In this document: positions 44,249 through 52,257 of the stretch, piece by piece
Position numbering within the stretch: position 1 is the first letter of the stretch
Layout: the number at the start of each line of letters is the position of its first letter
DNA from: Bradyrhizobium sp. C9
GTDB lineage: Bacteria > Pseudomonadota > Alphaproteobacteria > Rhizobiales > Xanthobacteraceae
NCBI RefSeq assembly: GCF_002532045.1
Contig: NZ_NWTG01000035.1
Span: 1 to 62,913, forward strand
DNA: 62,913 nucleotides
Direction: 5' to 3'
Made by a program: the position numbers and the translations under genes
Notes under the pieces: model-generated
The model's input: only the letters and a program-made list of their open reading frames with translations
What the model was told of the DNA's origin: nothing
Database searches by the model: none

Positions 44249-45157
44249 CTACGGCCTGATATAGGCCTCCGGATCGCCGCGCGCGTGCGCTTCCATCGCA
44301 TCGAGGAAGCAGCGAACTTTTGCCGGGACAAATTGCCGCGCCGGCAGCAGCGCATGCACGTTGAGCGGCTCGCAGGCATGGTCCGGCAGCAGCCGCCGCA
44401 ACTCGCCGGCCGCGACCGCGGCGCGGGTGTAGCTTGCGGTGACCCGCAGCACGCCATGGCCGGCGAGCGCCGCCTGCAGGCGGACATGCGCGTTCGAGCT
44501 GGTGAGGCGCGCGTGGTCCACCGCGAGATGCTCGACCGCGCCGCCGGGTGCGGTGATCGCCCATGGCGGATCGCTGGGACCGGTCAACAGCGGCAGCTTT
44601 CTCAATTCGTCCAGCGTGCGCGGCTCGCCGAATTTCTCCAGCAGCGCCGGCGCCGCGAACAGGCCGCGCTCCAGGGTGAAGACGCGGCGGATCACGATGC
44701 CGGCCGACGGCAGCGGCGCCTCCAGCATCGCGAACACGATGTCGTAGTTCTCGGCGATCGGACTAACGATGTCGTGCTCGACGTCGATCCGGATCGCGAG
44801 CTCCGGATAGCGGCCCATCACGGCACAGGCGACCGGCCCGGCGTGGTGCGCGCCGAATTCGTACGGCGCCTTGATGCGCAAGGTGCCCGCGACCGCGCTG
44901 GACATCGCCAGCGCCTCGCTGTGGGTGTCGTGCAGCGCGGCGAACAGCGGGCGCACCTTGCGATAGATGGTCTCGCCGGAATCGGTCAGCCGCAGATGCC
45001 GCGTGGTCCGCTCGATCAGCCGCAGTCCGAGATTGGCCTCGAGACGCTGCACCGCAGCACTGAGGCTCGATTTGGGATGCCCGAGCACGCGCGCGGCCGC
45101 GGTGAAGCCGCCATGCTCGACAACCTCGCAAAACAGCTCCCAGTCGCGCCACTCCAT
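44249..45157 (-). CDS. LysR family transcriptional regulator
   Basis: A 302-residue regulator with N-terminal helix-turn-helix MEWRDWELFCEVVEHGGFTAAARVLGHPKSSLSAAVQRLEANLGLRLIERTTRHLRLT and a C-terminal periplasmic-binding-like effector domain. The start is the ATG at 45157, the conserved beginning of the HTH; an upstream ATG (45196) is possible. Divergent from the Rieske oxygenase gene, with an inverted repeat in the gap, so it probably controls that gene. Confidence 0.9.
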   Translation of the reverse strand: MEWRDWELFCEVVEHGGFTAAARVLGHPKSSLSAAVQRLEANLGLRLIERTTRHLRLTDSGETIYRKVRPLFAALHDTHSEALAMSSAVAGTLRIKAPYEFGAHHAGPVACAVMGRYPELAIRIDVEHDIVSPIAENYDIVFAMLEAPLPSAGIVIRRVFTLERGLFAAPALLEKFGEPRTLDELRKLPLLTGPSDPPWAITAPGGAVEHLAVDHARLTSSNAHVRLQAALAGHGVLRVTASYTRAAVAAGELRRLLPDHACEPLNVHALLPARQFVPAKVRCFLDAMEAHARGDPEAYIRP

Positions 45158-45204
45158 GGCCGATTGTCCATCCAGCGGTACAGTGTGTCCAGCCAAATCG
45201 GATT

Positions 45205-45221
45205 ATCCCGATGACCGGGAT
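45205..45221. promoter_or_regulatory. Inverted repeat in the LysR-Rieske gap, possible LysR site
   Basis: ATCCCG-ATGAC-CGGGAT: a perfect 6-base inverted repeat with a 5-base centre, 48 bases before the LysR start and 44 before the oxygenase start. Size suits a LysR half-site pair. Confidence 0.5.
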
Positions 45222-45264
45222 CACTTAAACCTGATTGCAAGCAACATTGCATTGGGAGGCTGAC

Positions 45265-46341
45265 ATGGCAGTTGACTTGGCCGACGACGGAATTTTCCTG
45301 CGCAACGCCTGGTATGTGGCGGCGCTGAATCACGAGCTGATCGACGGCAAGAAGCTGGCGCGCACCATCCTGGAGCGGCCGATCGTGATCTATCGCGGCG
45401 CCAGCGGAAAGGTGGTCGCGCTCGACGACCGCTGTTGCCATCGCGCCGCGCCGCTCTCGATGGGGCGCGTCGAGGGTGACGACATCCGCTGCATGTATCA
45501 CGGCATGAAGTTCGCGGCCGACGGCAAGTGCATCCAGATCCCCGGCCAGGATGCGATCCCCGCCAAGCTCGGCGTGCGCAGCTATCCGGTGGTCGAGCGC
45601 TACAACATGATCTTCATCTGGACCGGCGATGCCGAGAAGGCCGATCCGAAGCTGATCCTCGACTATCCGCCGCTCGAGGATCCCAAATGGCGCGGCCTGC
45701 CGGGCTACATGCACTACAAGGCCAACTGGCTGCTGATCGTCGATAACCTCAGCGACTTCGCGCATCTCGCCTTCGTGCACACCAACACGCTCGGCGGATC
45801 CGAGGAATACGCCTACAAGACCAAGCCGGTCGCGATCGAGAAGCTGGACGACGGCTTCCGCGTCGAGCGTTGGCACATGGGCGCCGATGCGCCGCCGTAC
45901 CACAAGAAAGTGATTTCCAACCGCGACGACCAGGTCGATCGTCGCAATATCGGCCGCATGATCGTGCCGGGCATCTTCACCCTCGACACCACGTTTGCGC
46001 CGGCGGGGCAGGGCGCGGAGAAGGGCGTTCAAGTTCCGGGCACGCGGTCATACCGCAACGCGCAGTTCATGACGCCGGAGACGCGTTCCTCGACGCACTT
46101 CTTCTGGAATTACCTGCACGATTTTGACATCGACAATCCGAACATCGCGCTGTCGCTGCGGCATTCCCTCGAGGAGGCCTTCAACGAGGACAAGGATTTC
46201 ATCGAGGCGCAGCAGAAGGTGCTCGACGTCGATCCGGACTATCAGCTGCTTGCGATCGGTGCCGATGCGCCGCTGACCTATTTCCGCTGGCTGTTCGCAC
46301 GCCGGCTCGAAGCGGAGAAGGGCGCGGCGCGGGCCGCATGA
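45265..46341 (+). CDS. Rieske non-heme iron oxygenase (VanA-type terminal oxygenase)
   Basis: A 358-residue terminal oxygenase of aromatic O-demethylase type. Rieske [2Fe-2S] ligands C57-x-H59 and C76-x2-H79 (DRCCHRAAPLS, CMYHG); mononuclear iron site DFAHLAFVH with His167 and His172. It resembles VanA and dicamba O-demethylase, which remove methyl groups from methoxylated aromatics. ATG at 45265 behind GGGAGGCTGAC. The ferredoxin reductase partner is not adjacent, so it must come from elsewhere. Confidence 0.92.
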   Translation: MAVDLADDGIFLRNAWYVAALNHELIDGKKLARTILERPIVIYRGASGKVVALDDRCCHRAAPLSMGRVEGDDIRCMYHGMKFAADGKCIQIPGQDAIPAKLGVRSYPVVERYNMIFIWTGDAEKADPKLILDYPPLEDPKWRGLPGYMHYKANWLLIVDNLSDFAHLAFVHTNTLGGSEEYAYKTKPVAIEKLDDGFRVERWHMGADAPPYHKKVISNRDDQVDRRNIGRMIVPGIFTLDTTFAPAGQGAEKGVQVPGTRSYRNAQFMTPETRSSTHFFWNYLHDFDIDNPNIALSLRHSLEEAFNEDKDFIEAQQKVLDVDPDYQLLAIGADAPLTYFRWLFARRLEAEKGAARAA

Positions 46342-46469
46342 TTGGGTGAATCGATGGCTGTTGCCGCTTGGCGGCAAGCCGCGCCGGGATCGCGAGATCG
46401 TGACGTTTCGGCGTGGCTGCCGCTCCGGCCGGTTTGGCGTAGACTCATCTAAGCTGAATTTGTCGGTTC

Positions 46470-46483
46470 TTGATCAGGGTCAA
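46470..46483. promoter_or_regulatory. FNR/FixK-type box before the PhaC-like gene
   Basis: TTGATCAGGGTCAA fits TTGA-N6-TCAA, the box used by FNR, FnrN and FixK proteins. It lies 56 bases before the predicted start, a spacing suited to activation at low oxygen. Confidence 0.6.
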
Positions 46484-46538
46484 GGTTTTGACCCGCGCTG
46501 GCCAGATTATTTCGGTAACGATCGATCGGTGAACGAGC

Positions 46539-47690
46539 TTGCCCGAAAAGGTGGACCCATCGGAACGACGTGCGAGCACCGGCTGGCCGCAGGATGCTTG
46601 GCTATGGCCGTTTGAAGCCGCGCGATTGGCGCTGGACTTCTACGCGCATTGGTATCCCAATCGTGCGCCCGAGCCGACGGATTCGCCCGGTGAAGCGGCG
46701 GCGCTGCCCTGGACGACGGCTCACACGGTCGCGCTTGAACTGGCGTCGATGAGCCTGCTGGATTTCTCGAGCGCGGCAGAAGGCCACCCGCTGCTCATCT
46801 GCGCGCCCTATGCGCTGCACCGCGCGAAGATAGCGGATCTTGCCCCCGGCCACAGCCTGATGGAGGCTTTACAGAAGGCGGGTATTGCACGCCTCTATCT
46901 CACCGACTGGCGCTCGGCGGGCCCGGAGATGCGATTTTTCTCCATCGACACTTTTTTGTCCGATCTCAACGTGGCCGTCGACACGATCGGGCCGCCGGTC
47001 GACCTTGCCGGCCTCTGTCAGGGCGGCTGGCTGTCGTTGCTTTATGCGGCGCGCTTTCCCGGCAAGGTGCGGCGGCTGGTGCTGGCGGGCAGCCCGGTGG
47101 ACATTTCGGTGCCGTCGGATCTCTCCAGGATGGTCGCCTCGCTTCCCCAGCAAGGCTTCGAGGCGCTGGTCAGCCAGGGCGATGGGATCGTCAGTGGCAA
47201 GCACATGCTGCAGATCTGGAGCGCCCCACTTCGCATGCTGGACGTCGAAGCGGCGCTGCAGCGTCGGCTCGACGGGAAATCGGATGATGCACGGACGCTG
47301 CTCGATCGCTTCATTCGCTGGAACAGCGAGACGCTCGATCTGCCGGGCACTTACTACCTCGAAGTGACCGACTGGATCTTTCGCCAGAATCGGATCGCGG
47401 CCGGAGACTTCGTCGCGCTCGGTCGCAGGATCGATCTTGCTGCGGTGGAGCAGCCTGTCTTCCTGCTCGCCGCGGAGAACGACGTCGTCGTTCCGCCCGA
47501 CCAGGCACTTGCGACATTACGACTGCTGGGGACCCCGCCCGCTTGGCTGCAATGCGACACCGAGCGGTGTGGTCACCTCGGCCTGTTCATGGGCCGCAGG
47601 GCTTTGGCCGGTTCCTGGCGCCGGATTGCGCGCTGGCTTCAGTCCGATCTCGGTGAGGCTGCGGGTGAGCGATCGCGGATCAGCGCGTGA
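46539..47690 (+). CDS. PhaC-like alpha/beta hydrolase
   Basis: A 383-residue alpha/beta-fold protein resembling polyhydroxyalkanoate synthase. The nucleophile is a Cys in GLCQGGW (G-x-C-x-G, the PhaC form of the lipase box), with later FLLAAENDVVVPPD (acid) and GHLGLFMG (His). It is much shorter than classical PhaC (about 600 residues). The start is uncertain: TTG at 46539 or GTG at 46551, since an in-frame stop precedes them. An FNR/FixK-type box stands upstream, consistent with PHA-related genes expressed in low oxygen. Confidence 0.8.
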   Translation: MPEKVDPSERRASTGWPQDAWLWPFEAARLALDFYAHWYPNRAPEPTDSPGEAAALPWTTAHTVALELASMSLLDFSSAAEGHPLLICAPYALHRAKIADLAPGHSLMEALQKAGIARLYLTDWRSAGPEMRFFSIDTFLSDLNVAVDTIGPPVDLAGLCQGGWLSLLYAARFPGKVRRLVLAGSPVDISVPSDLSRMVASLPQQGFEALVSQGDGIVSGKHMLQIWSAPLRMLDVEAALQRRLDGKSDDARTLLDRFIRWNSETLDLPGTYYLEVTDWIFRQNRIAAGDFVALGRRIDLAAVEQPVFLLAAENDVVVPPDQALATLRLLGTPPAWLQCDTERCGHLGLFMGRRALAGSWRRIARWLQSDLGEAAGERSRISA

Positions 47691-47693
47691 GTG

Positions 47694-47737
47694 CAAAAAT
47701 GAAAATGCCCCGAATTGCGCTCTGCAATCCGGGGCAT
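47694..47737 (-). terminator. Rho-independent terminator after ridA
   Basis: Hairpin ATGCCCCG-ATTGC with one internal mismatch, loop GCTCT, then on the minus strand CATTTTCATTTTTG. It lies 32 bases past the ridA stop. Confidence 0.8.
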
Positions 47738-47768
47738 CGGAGATTAGTCGCGATGACCTGCGCCGCGC

Positions 47769-48119
47769 TTACTTCGCCGCGACGACCATGATCTCGACAT
47801 TGTACTGCGGCGCCGCGAGCTTGGCCTCGACGGTGGCGCGAGCCGGGGTGTTACCCTCCGAGACCCACGAGTCCCACGCCGCGTTCATCTCGGGGAACGT
47901 CTTCATGTCGGTGATGTAGATCGTCGCGCTGAGCAGCTTCGACTTGTCGGTGCCGGCCTTGGCGAGGTGGCCGTCGATGATCGACAGGATGTCCTTGGTC
48001 TGGTCGGTGACGCTGCCGCCCGCGGCCTTGCCGGCGACGACGCCGGCGAGATAGACGGTGTTGCCGTGCACGACGACCTGGCTCATGCGCGGGCCGGTTT
48101 CGAAACGCTGAATGCTCAT
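47769..48119 (-). CDS. RidA/YjgF family protein
   Basis: A 116-residue enamine/imine deaminase family member. N-terminus MSIQRFETGPRMSQVVVHGNTVYLAGVVA and C-terminal TPARATVEAKLAAPQYNVEIMVVAA are typical; the Arg in PARATVEA binds the substrate carboxylate. ATG at 48119 behind GTGGAGACCCAA; an upstream ATG at 48146 is unlikely. Confidence 0.9.
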   Translation of the reverse strand: MSIQRFETGPRMSQVVVHGNTVYLAGVVAGKAAGGSVTDQTKDILSIIDGHLAKAGTDKSKLLSATIYITDMKTFPEMNAAWDSWVSEGNTPARATVEAKLAAPQYNVEIMVVAAK

Positions 48120-48199
48120 TTGGGTCTCCACTTGAATGGCAGGCACTGTCTACCGCGCCGTGCAGCCCACCGCTACTGCGCATTTTGCAGACGTACATT

Positions 48200-49123
48200 T
48201 CACGCAAAGCGCGCGAAGAACGCCCAAATCGTGTCGGCGCCGTCGATGTCGCCGTTTTGCGGCCCGAGCAGTGTCGCCGCCAATTTCGTAAAATGCGCGT
48301 CCGGGAAGTGGCCGGGCATGCGGTGACCGCCGCCATTGACGCGGTAAAGCACCACGTCACGTCCCTGCGGGCAGGTCGAGTCGATCCGCGTGACGGTCGA
48401 TTGATCGGACGGATTGCGGTCGGGCAGATCGGTGGTTGCGGCGTCCTTGGTCTCGCAGCCATCGATGCGCCGCCAGAATTCCAGTGTGCGTTCGGTCGAC
48501 CAGAACCCGTCGACGGCAAAATAGCTTCTGCCGCGGCCGCCTTGATAGGGGATCAGGGGATCGACGGTGCCGTTCATCAGGAGCATCGGTACCGGACGTG
48601 CCGGCCGGCAGGCCCCCGCGGACTCATCGGTCAAATTCATGACGACGCTGGCTGCCGCGGCGAACAGGTCGGCGCGTTCGCAGGCCAGCGTCATGGCCAT
48701 CGCGCCGCCGTTGGAGATGCCGGTGACATAGACCCGCTTGGGATCGGCGATGCCGTCGGCCACGAGCTTTGCAATCAACTGGGTGATGAAGGCGACGTCG
48801 TCGGTGCCTTCCGGCGGCGGATTGCCGGCGCGCCGTGCGTCCGGCCGGGAGTCGGCCCAGGCATGGTTCAGTCCGTCGGGATAGACCGCTGCAAAGCCGT
48901 CGCGCCTGGCGATCAATGGCCACGATGTCCGCGTGATCATGTCGGCACTGCTTTGGGTCTTGCCGTGCAGCACGATCACGAGCGGCGCCGGCTTCGCGGC
49001 CGGGGCCTGCAGCGTGAAGGTCCGCGTCGTGCCGTTGACGATGAGCGAATCCGCAGCCGCCGGCCCACTGCTCAATGCAAGTGCGCCGGCCAGTACCAGC
49101 AAGTCGATTGAACAGCGTCGCAT
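48200..49123 (-). CDS. Secreted polyhydroxybutyrate depolymerase/feruloyl esterase family (LpqC-like)
   Basis: A 307-residue exported esterase of the LpqC class. Signal peptide MRRCSIDLLVLAGALALSSG ending AAA|D; oxyanion and first strand VIVLHGKTQSSADM; nucleophile Ser in GISNGGAM; acid in MNGTVDPLIPY; His in GGGHRMPG. Such enzymes cleave PHB or plant phenolic esters. On the same strand as RidA 80 bases further, without clear coupling. Confidence 0.88.
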   Translation of the reverse strand: MRRCSIDLLVLAGALALSSGPAAADSLIVNGTTRTFTLQAPAAKPAPLVIVLHGKTQSSADMITRTSWPLIARRDGFAAVYPDGLNHAWADSRPDARRAGNPPPEGTDDVAFITQLIAKLVADGIADPKRVYVTGISNGGAMAMTLACERADLFAAAASVVMNLTDESAGACRPARPVPMLLMNGTVDPLIPYQGGRGRSYFAVDGFWSTERTLEFWRRIDGCETKDAATTDLPDRNPSDQSTVTRIDSTCPQGRDVVLYRVNGGGHRMPGHFPDAHFTKLAATLLGPQNGDIDGADTIWAFFARFA

Positions 49124-49194
49124 TGAAACCCGCCTTTGCGGCGATTGCAGCACGCCGGCGAGGCGGGTTCAACCAGTCCGTCCCGAGCGTGGCT

Positions 49195-50661
49195 TCACGA
49201 TCCGGTCGGTGCATCCCGCGTATCGGCCCAGCGGGCGAACAGCGCGATCTGTTCGGCCGGCCAGGCGCCGTCGCACGGCATGGTGCCGGCTTCCAGCCGG
49301 GCCAGGATCTGCCGGCAGTGCTTGGCGACATCAGCCTCCTTCCAGAGATCGAAGGCGAACAGCATCGAGTTGCGATCCATCGGCCGGAACAGCGGCCGGA
49401 TGTGCTGCTCGAACTGAACGGCCTCGCCGGGACCGGGCAGCGCGATACCGGCTTCGTTCGCGGTTTCCGCATCGCCCGCGATTGCGGACGGCCGCGCGGC
49501 GGGGGTCGCGTTGCAGACCCACCACCAGCGCGGCACCGGCATGTTCGGCGGCGGCTTCGCGCCGGCGCCGGAATTCTCCACCGCGATCCGCGAGCCCCAT
49601 TCGATATAGGCCACGAACGCGGCGCGGAATTCCGGATCGGACGGCAGCCCGGCATCGTCGGCGCTCTGCACCATGTAGGTGGCCCACAGCGCGCGCTGCT
49701 CCGGCCTGATCTCCTTGCCGATGTGCTGCGACACCATCCGCCGATAGCCGCCATAGCGTTCGGTGTAGAAGCGCGGGCCGCCGAACACTTCGCTGAGCCA
49801 GGCCGCCACCCGTTCGGGATGGTCCGGCGACATCTCGGCGAATAGCGGGCCGAGCAGGGGATCCTCCGGCACGTAGCGGCTGTAGAAGATGCGGGTCATG
49901 TCGAGCAGGGCGGGATAGCCGCCGGCCCATTCGAACAGCGTCGGCTCGCGCATCGGATCCGGAACCGGATCGTGAAATTCAACATCCCAGTGCATGCCGC
50001 TGCAGAACGGCTTGTTCAGCGACGAGCCGCAGCGGCACAGGCTGACATGCTCCTGCGACGCACCCGCATTGCGCGCGACCGGCGCGCCATCCTCGTCGAC
50101 CAGCTCGACGCGACCGGTCACGCGATACGGCCCGTCCTTCGACACTTCGATCTGCGGCGGCCGGTCGACGTCGGACAGGTTGGCGTCCCGCGCGGGGCCG
50201 ATCCCGATGCCGAGCGCGCCCGACGGGCAGCGGCGCACCGCATTGATGAGATCGTCGAGGCGCGCGCCGCTCGGCGCGACGAACGGCTCCTCGCCGAGAT
50301 GAAACACCGCGTTGAGCCGGTCGGTGCAGAAGCCGGAATGCGCACAGGTGCCGCGATTGTCGAACACATGCGCCTGCTGCCCGGCGTAGATGTCGAGCTT
50401 GTCGGGCACGCGCCGCGGATACCTGGCGTCGGTGAAGCCGCGCGCGACGTGGCTGTCGTCGCAGAACGGCTTGGTCTGCGATTGTCCGCAGCGGCACAGC
50501 CGCACCGGCGCTTCGGCTGCAACGCGCACGCCGAGATGATCGACGATCGGAATGCCGGGCTCCGGTTCGTAGGGGCCGTTGCGTCTGACGATGATGCGCT
50601 TGCGCGGCTGCTGTTTGTCGTTTGGGGCTTGGGCGGAACTGTCTTCTGTCATGCCTTGCAT
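49195..50661 (-). CDS. CDGSH / ferredoxin-like / CDGSH / truncated haemoglobin fusion protein
   Basis: A 488-residue multidomain protein. (1) CDGSH [2Fe-2S] motif: C56-x-C58, C67-D-D-S-H71. (2) A 4Fe-4S mono-cluster-like region with C106, C112 and C145 (CAHSGFC, RRCPSGAL). (3) Second CDGSH: C209-x-C211, C220-S-G-M-H224. (4) Group II truncated haemoglobin, about 245-365: FYSRYVPEDPLLGPLF, GGPRFYTERYGGY, likely proximal His313 (SQHIGKEI) and Trp326. (5) A C-terminal piece with RWWWVCNATPAARP and HIRPLFRPMDRNSMLFAFDLW that resembles cytochrome c-associated sequence but has no CxxCH. Together this looks like a self-contained electron path to a globin. No signal peptide, so cytoplasmic. Starts at 50661, or three codons later. 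Confidence 0.88.
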   Translation of the reverse strand: MQGMTEDSSAQAPNDKQQPRKRIIVRRNGPYEPEPGIPIVDHLGVRVAAEAPVRLCRCGQSQTKPFCDDSHVARGFTDARYPRRVPDKLDIYAGQQAHVFDNRGTCAHSGFCTDRLNAVFHLGEEPFVAPSGARLDDLINAVRRCPSGALGIGIGPARDANLSDVDRPPQIEVSKDGPYRVTGRVELVDEDGAPVARNAGASQEHVSLCRCGSSLNKPFCSGMHWDVEFHDPVPDPMREPTLFEWAGGYPALLDMTRIFYSRYVPEDPLLGPLFAEMSPDHPERVAAWLSEVFGGPRFYTERYGGYRRMVSQHIGKEIRPEQRALWATYMVQSADDAGLPSDPEFRAAFVAYIEWGSRIAVENSGAGAKPPPNMPVPRWWWVCNATPAARPSAIAGDAETANEAGIALPGPGEAVQFEQHIRPLFRPMDRNSMLFAFDLWKEADVAKHCRQILARLEAGTMPCDGAWPAEQIALFARWADTRDAPTGS

Positions 50662-50667
50662 TGATCC

Positions 50668-50701
50668 CTAAGCTCGCCCAACCCGTGCGAAGCGTGCTTA
50701 G
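50668..50701. promoter_or_regulatory. Interrupted inverted repeat between the CDGSH-globin gene and hxlR
   Basis: CTAAGC (50668-50673) and GCTTAG (50696-50701), flanked by GATCC and GGATC, form arms of about 11 bases around 22 bases. Placed in the 96-base divergent gap, it may be the HxlR operator. Confidence 0.35.
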
Positions 50702-50757
50702 ATGGATCGATGGCGGCGCTCAACGAACCAGATGGAAAGTGCCGCGGGAGAGTTGCG

Positions 50758-51105
50758 ATGATCCGCAAGACCAAGCGCAAATATGGTTGCCCGGTCGAGT
50801 TCTCGATCGATCAGCTCAACGGCAAATGGAAGACCGTGATCCTGAGCCGGCTGAAGGTTAAGCCGGTGCGCTACGGCGAGCTGCGCCACGACATCCCGCA
50901 ACTCAGCGACAAGGTGCTGACTGAACGGTTGCGCGATCTCTGCAATTCAGGCTTCGTCAAGCAGGAACGCGGCGGTGGTACCTCGCGCTATTGCCTCACC
51001 AAGCGCGGCGAGATGCTGGCTCCGATGCTTCAGGCGCTCTATGATTGGGGCGAGGCCAACGCCGACACGTTCGGCGTCCGCTTCCTCAGCGCGGAGGCGG
51101 ATTAG
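50758..51105 (+). CDS. HxlR family transcriptional regulator
   Basis: A 115-residue winged-helix protein: CPVEFSIDQLNGKWKTVILSRLKVKPVRYGELRHDIPQLSDKVLTERLRDLCNSGFVKQ and the wing TSRYCLTKRG. HxlR proteins respond to thiol, carbonyl or oxidative stress; Cys10 near the N-terminus fits the conserved redox Cys. ATG at 50758 behind CGGGAGAGTTGC. Divergent from the CDGSH-globin gene, which is its likely target. Confidence 0.9.
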   Translation: MIRKTKRKYGCPVEFSIDQLNGKWKTVILSRLKVKPVRYGELRHDIPQLSDKVLTERLRDLCNSGFVKQERGGGTSRYCLTKRGEMLAPMLQALYDWGEANADTFGVRFLSAEAD

Positions 51106-51299
51106 AGCATGGGCTCATGGCGCGCGGCCAGCCATAGCCGGACAGAGGTAGTCCGCAGTTGGACGCTGACGAAGCGGACGTCAGCCAGCCGACAATCTCC
51201 GCTGAAACCGTCGTGATCCGACTCGGACATCAGGACCAATGCAATCCTCATCATCGGTTGGTAGAATTGCACTGCGTGTTCCTTTTGGAAGGGATGCAC

Positions 51300-52061
51300 A
51301 TGAAACGGCTTCTCTTATCGATTGCTGCATTGCTGGGGATGTCCGGCGCGTTATTCGGGCAGACTTCGCTTGTGTCGGAGATCGCGCCGGGTGGAAAGCT
51401 GCGGGTCGGCATGATTGCCATTACCGTGCTCGGAGGTGTGGCCGAACCCGTCGCGGGTTTCGTCGGGCAGAGGTTGGGTGCCGCCGTTGAGCCGGTGATG
51501 TACCCGAGCCCGGAAGCCTATCTACAAAGCTTCGGCAAGGCTGAATGGGACATCGCCATAGGGCCACGTGTCCTTGCTCCGGCGGACAAGGCGGATTCAA
51601 CTGCAAACCTTTGGGCCATAAGTCTCATTTACGTCGCCGCGCCGGGAACAGAATTTCCTGATATCGCCTCCGTGGACAAGACAGGTGTACGGATTGGCAC
51701 CATCCGTGGCGCTCCGTCCGACCGCGTGCTGACGCGGGAGATCAAGGCCGCTGAGATCGTCCGTATCCCTCTAAGCCCGACCATCGCGGCTGACGCAGCC
51801 GACCTACTGCGCTCCGGCAAAGCAGACGTCTTTGGCGCAGACTCCGGCGTCGGGTATCCCGCCGCCGAAGCCCTGACCGGCGCCAAGATCGTGCCCGGCG
51901 CCTTTGGGACGGTTCTGGTGGCGGCCGCATTGCCGAAAGGCCGCTCTCCGGCGGCGCAGGCTCTGCTCGCGACGCTTGTCGAAGAAGCAAGACAGAGCGG
52001 CGTGGTGCAGAAAGCGATCGACGCGAAGGGCCTCAAAGGTGTGAACGTCGTCTCGAAATAG
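51300..52061 (+). CDS. Exported substrate-binding-like protein (PBP type 2)
   Basis: A 253-residue exported protein: signal peptide MKRLLLSIAALLGMSGALFG|Q, then GGKLRVGMIAITVLGGVAEPVAGFVGQRLG and AEWDIAIGPRV, the two-lobe pattern of amino-acid-type binding proteins (SBP_bac_3). No ABC permease is near. Start at 51300 with GGAAGGG six bases before. Base composition is less GC-rich than most of the window. Confidence 0.8.
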   Translation: MKRLLLSIAALLGMSGALFGQTSLVSEIAPGGKLRVGMIAITVLGGVAEPVAGFVGQRLGAAVEPVMYPSPEAYLQSFGKAEWDIAIGPRVLAPADKADSTANLWAISLIYVAAPGTEFPDIASVDKTGVRIGTIRGAPSDRVLTREIKAAEIVRIPLSPTIAADAADLLRSGKADVFGADSGVGYPAAEALTGAKIVPGAFGTVLVAAALPKGRSPAAQALLATLVEEARQSGVVQKAIDAKGLKGVNVVSK

Positions 52062-52257
52062 CCGGACACGACGAAGACCTAAGCTCGCTTTTGGCTCGTC
52101 CGAGACATGCCAACTGCACCGAGCGATGTCAGCTTTTAGGGGTATCCCGGATGGTAGGTGCTCATGCCGGGCTCTTCTCTGTTTGACCCAAAGCCGACGT
52201 TGTCCGGTGATCGCCCCCCTGATACGCTTGATCAATCAAACAATCTGGGGGCGTACG

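Noticed and set aside
52228..52239. TTGATCAATCAA before the MBL-fold gene as an FNR/FixK box
   Set aside because: The spacing is N4 instead of N6 and the halves are not a proper inverted repeat.
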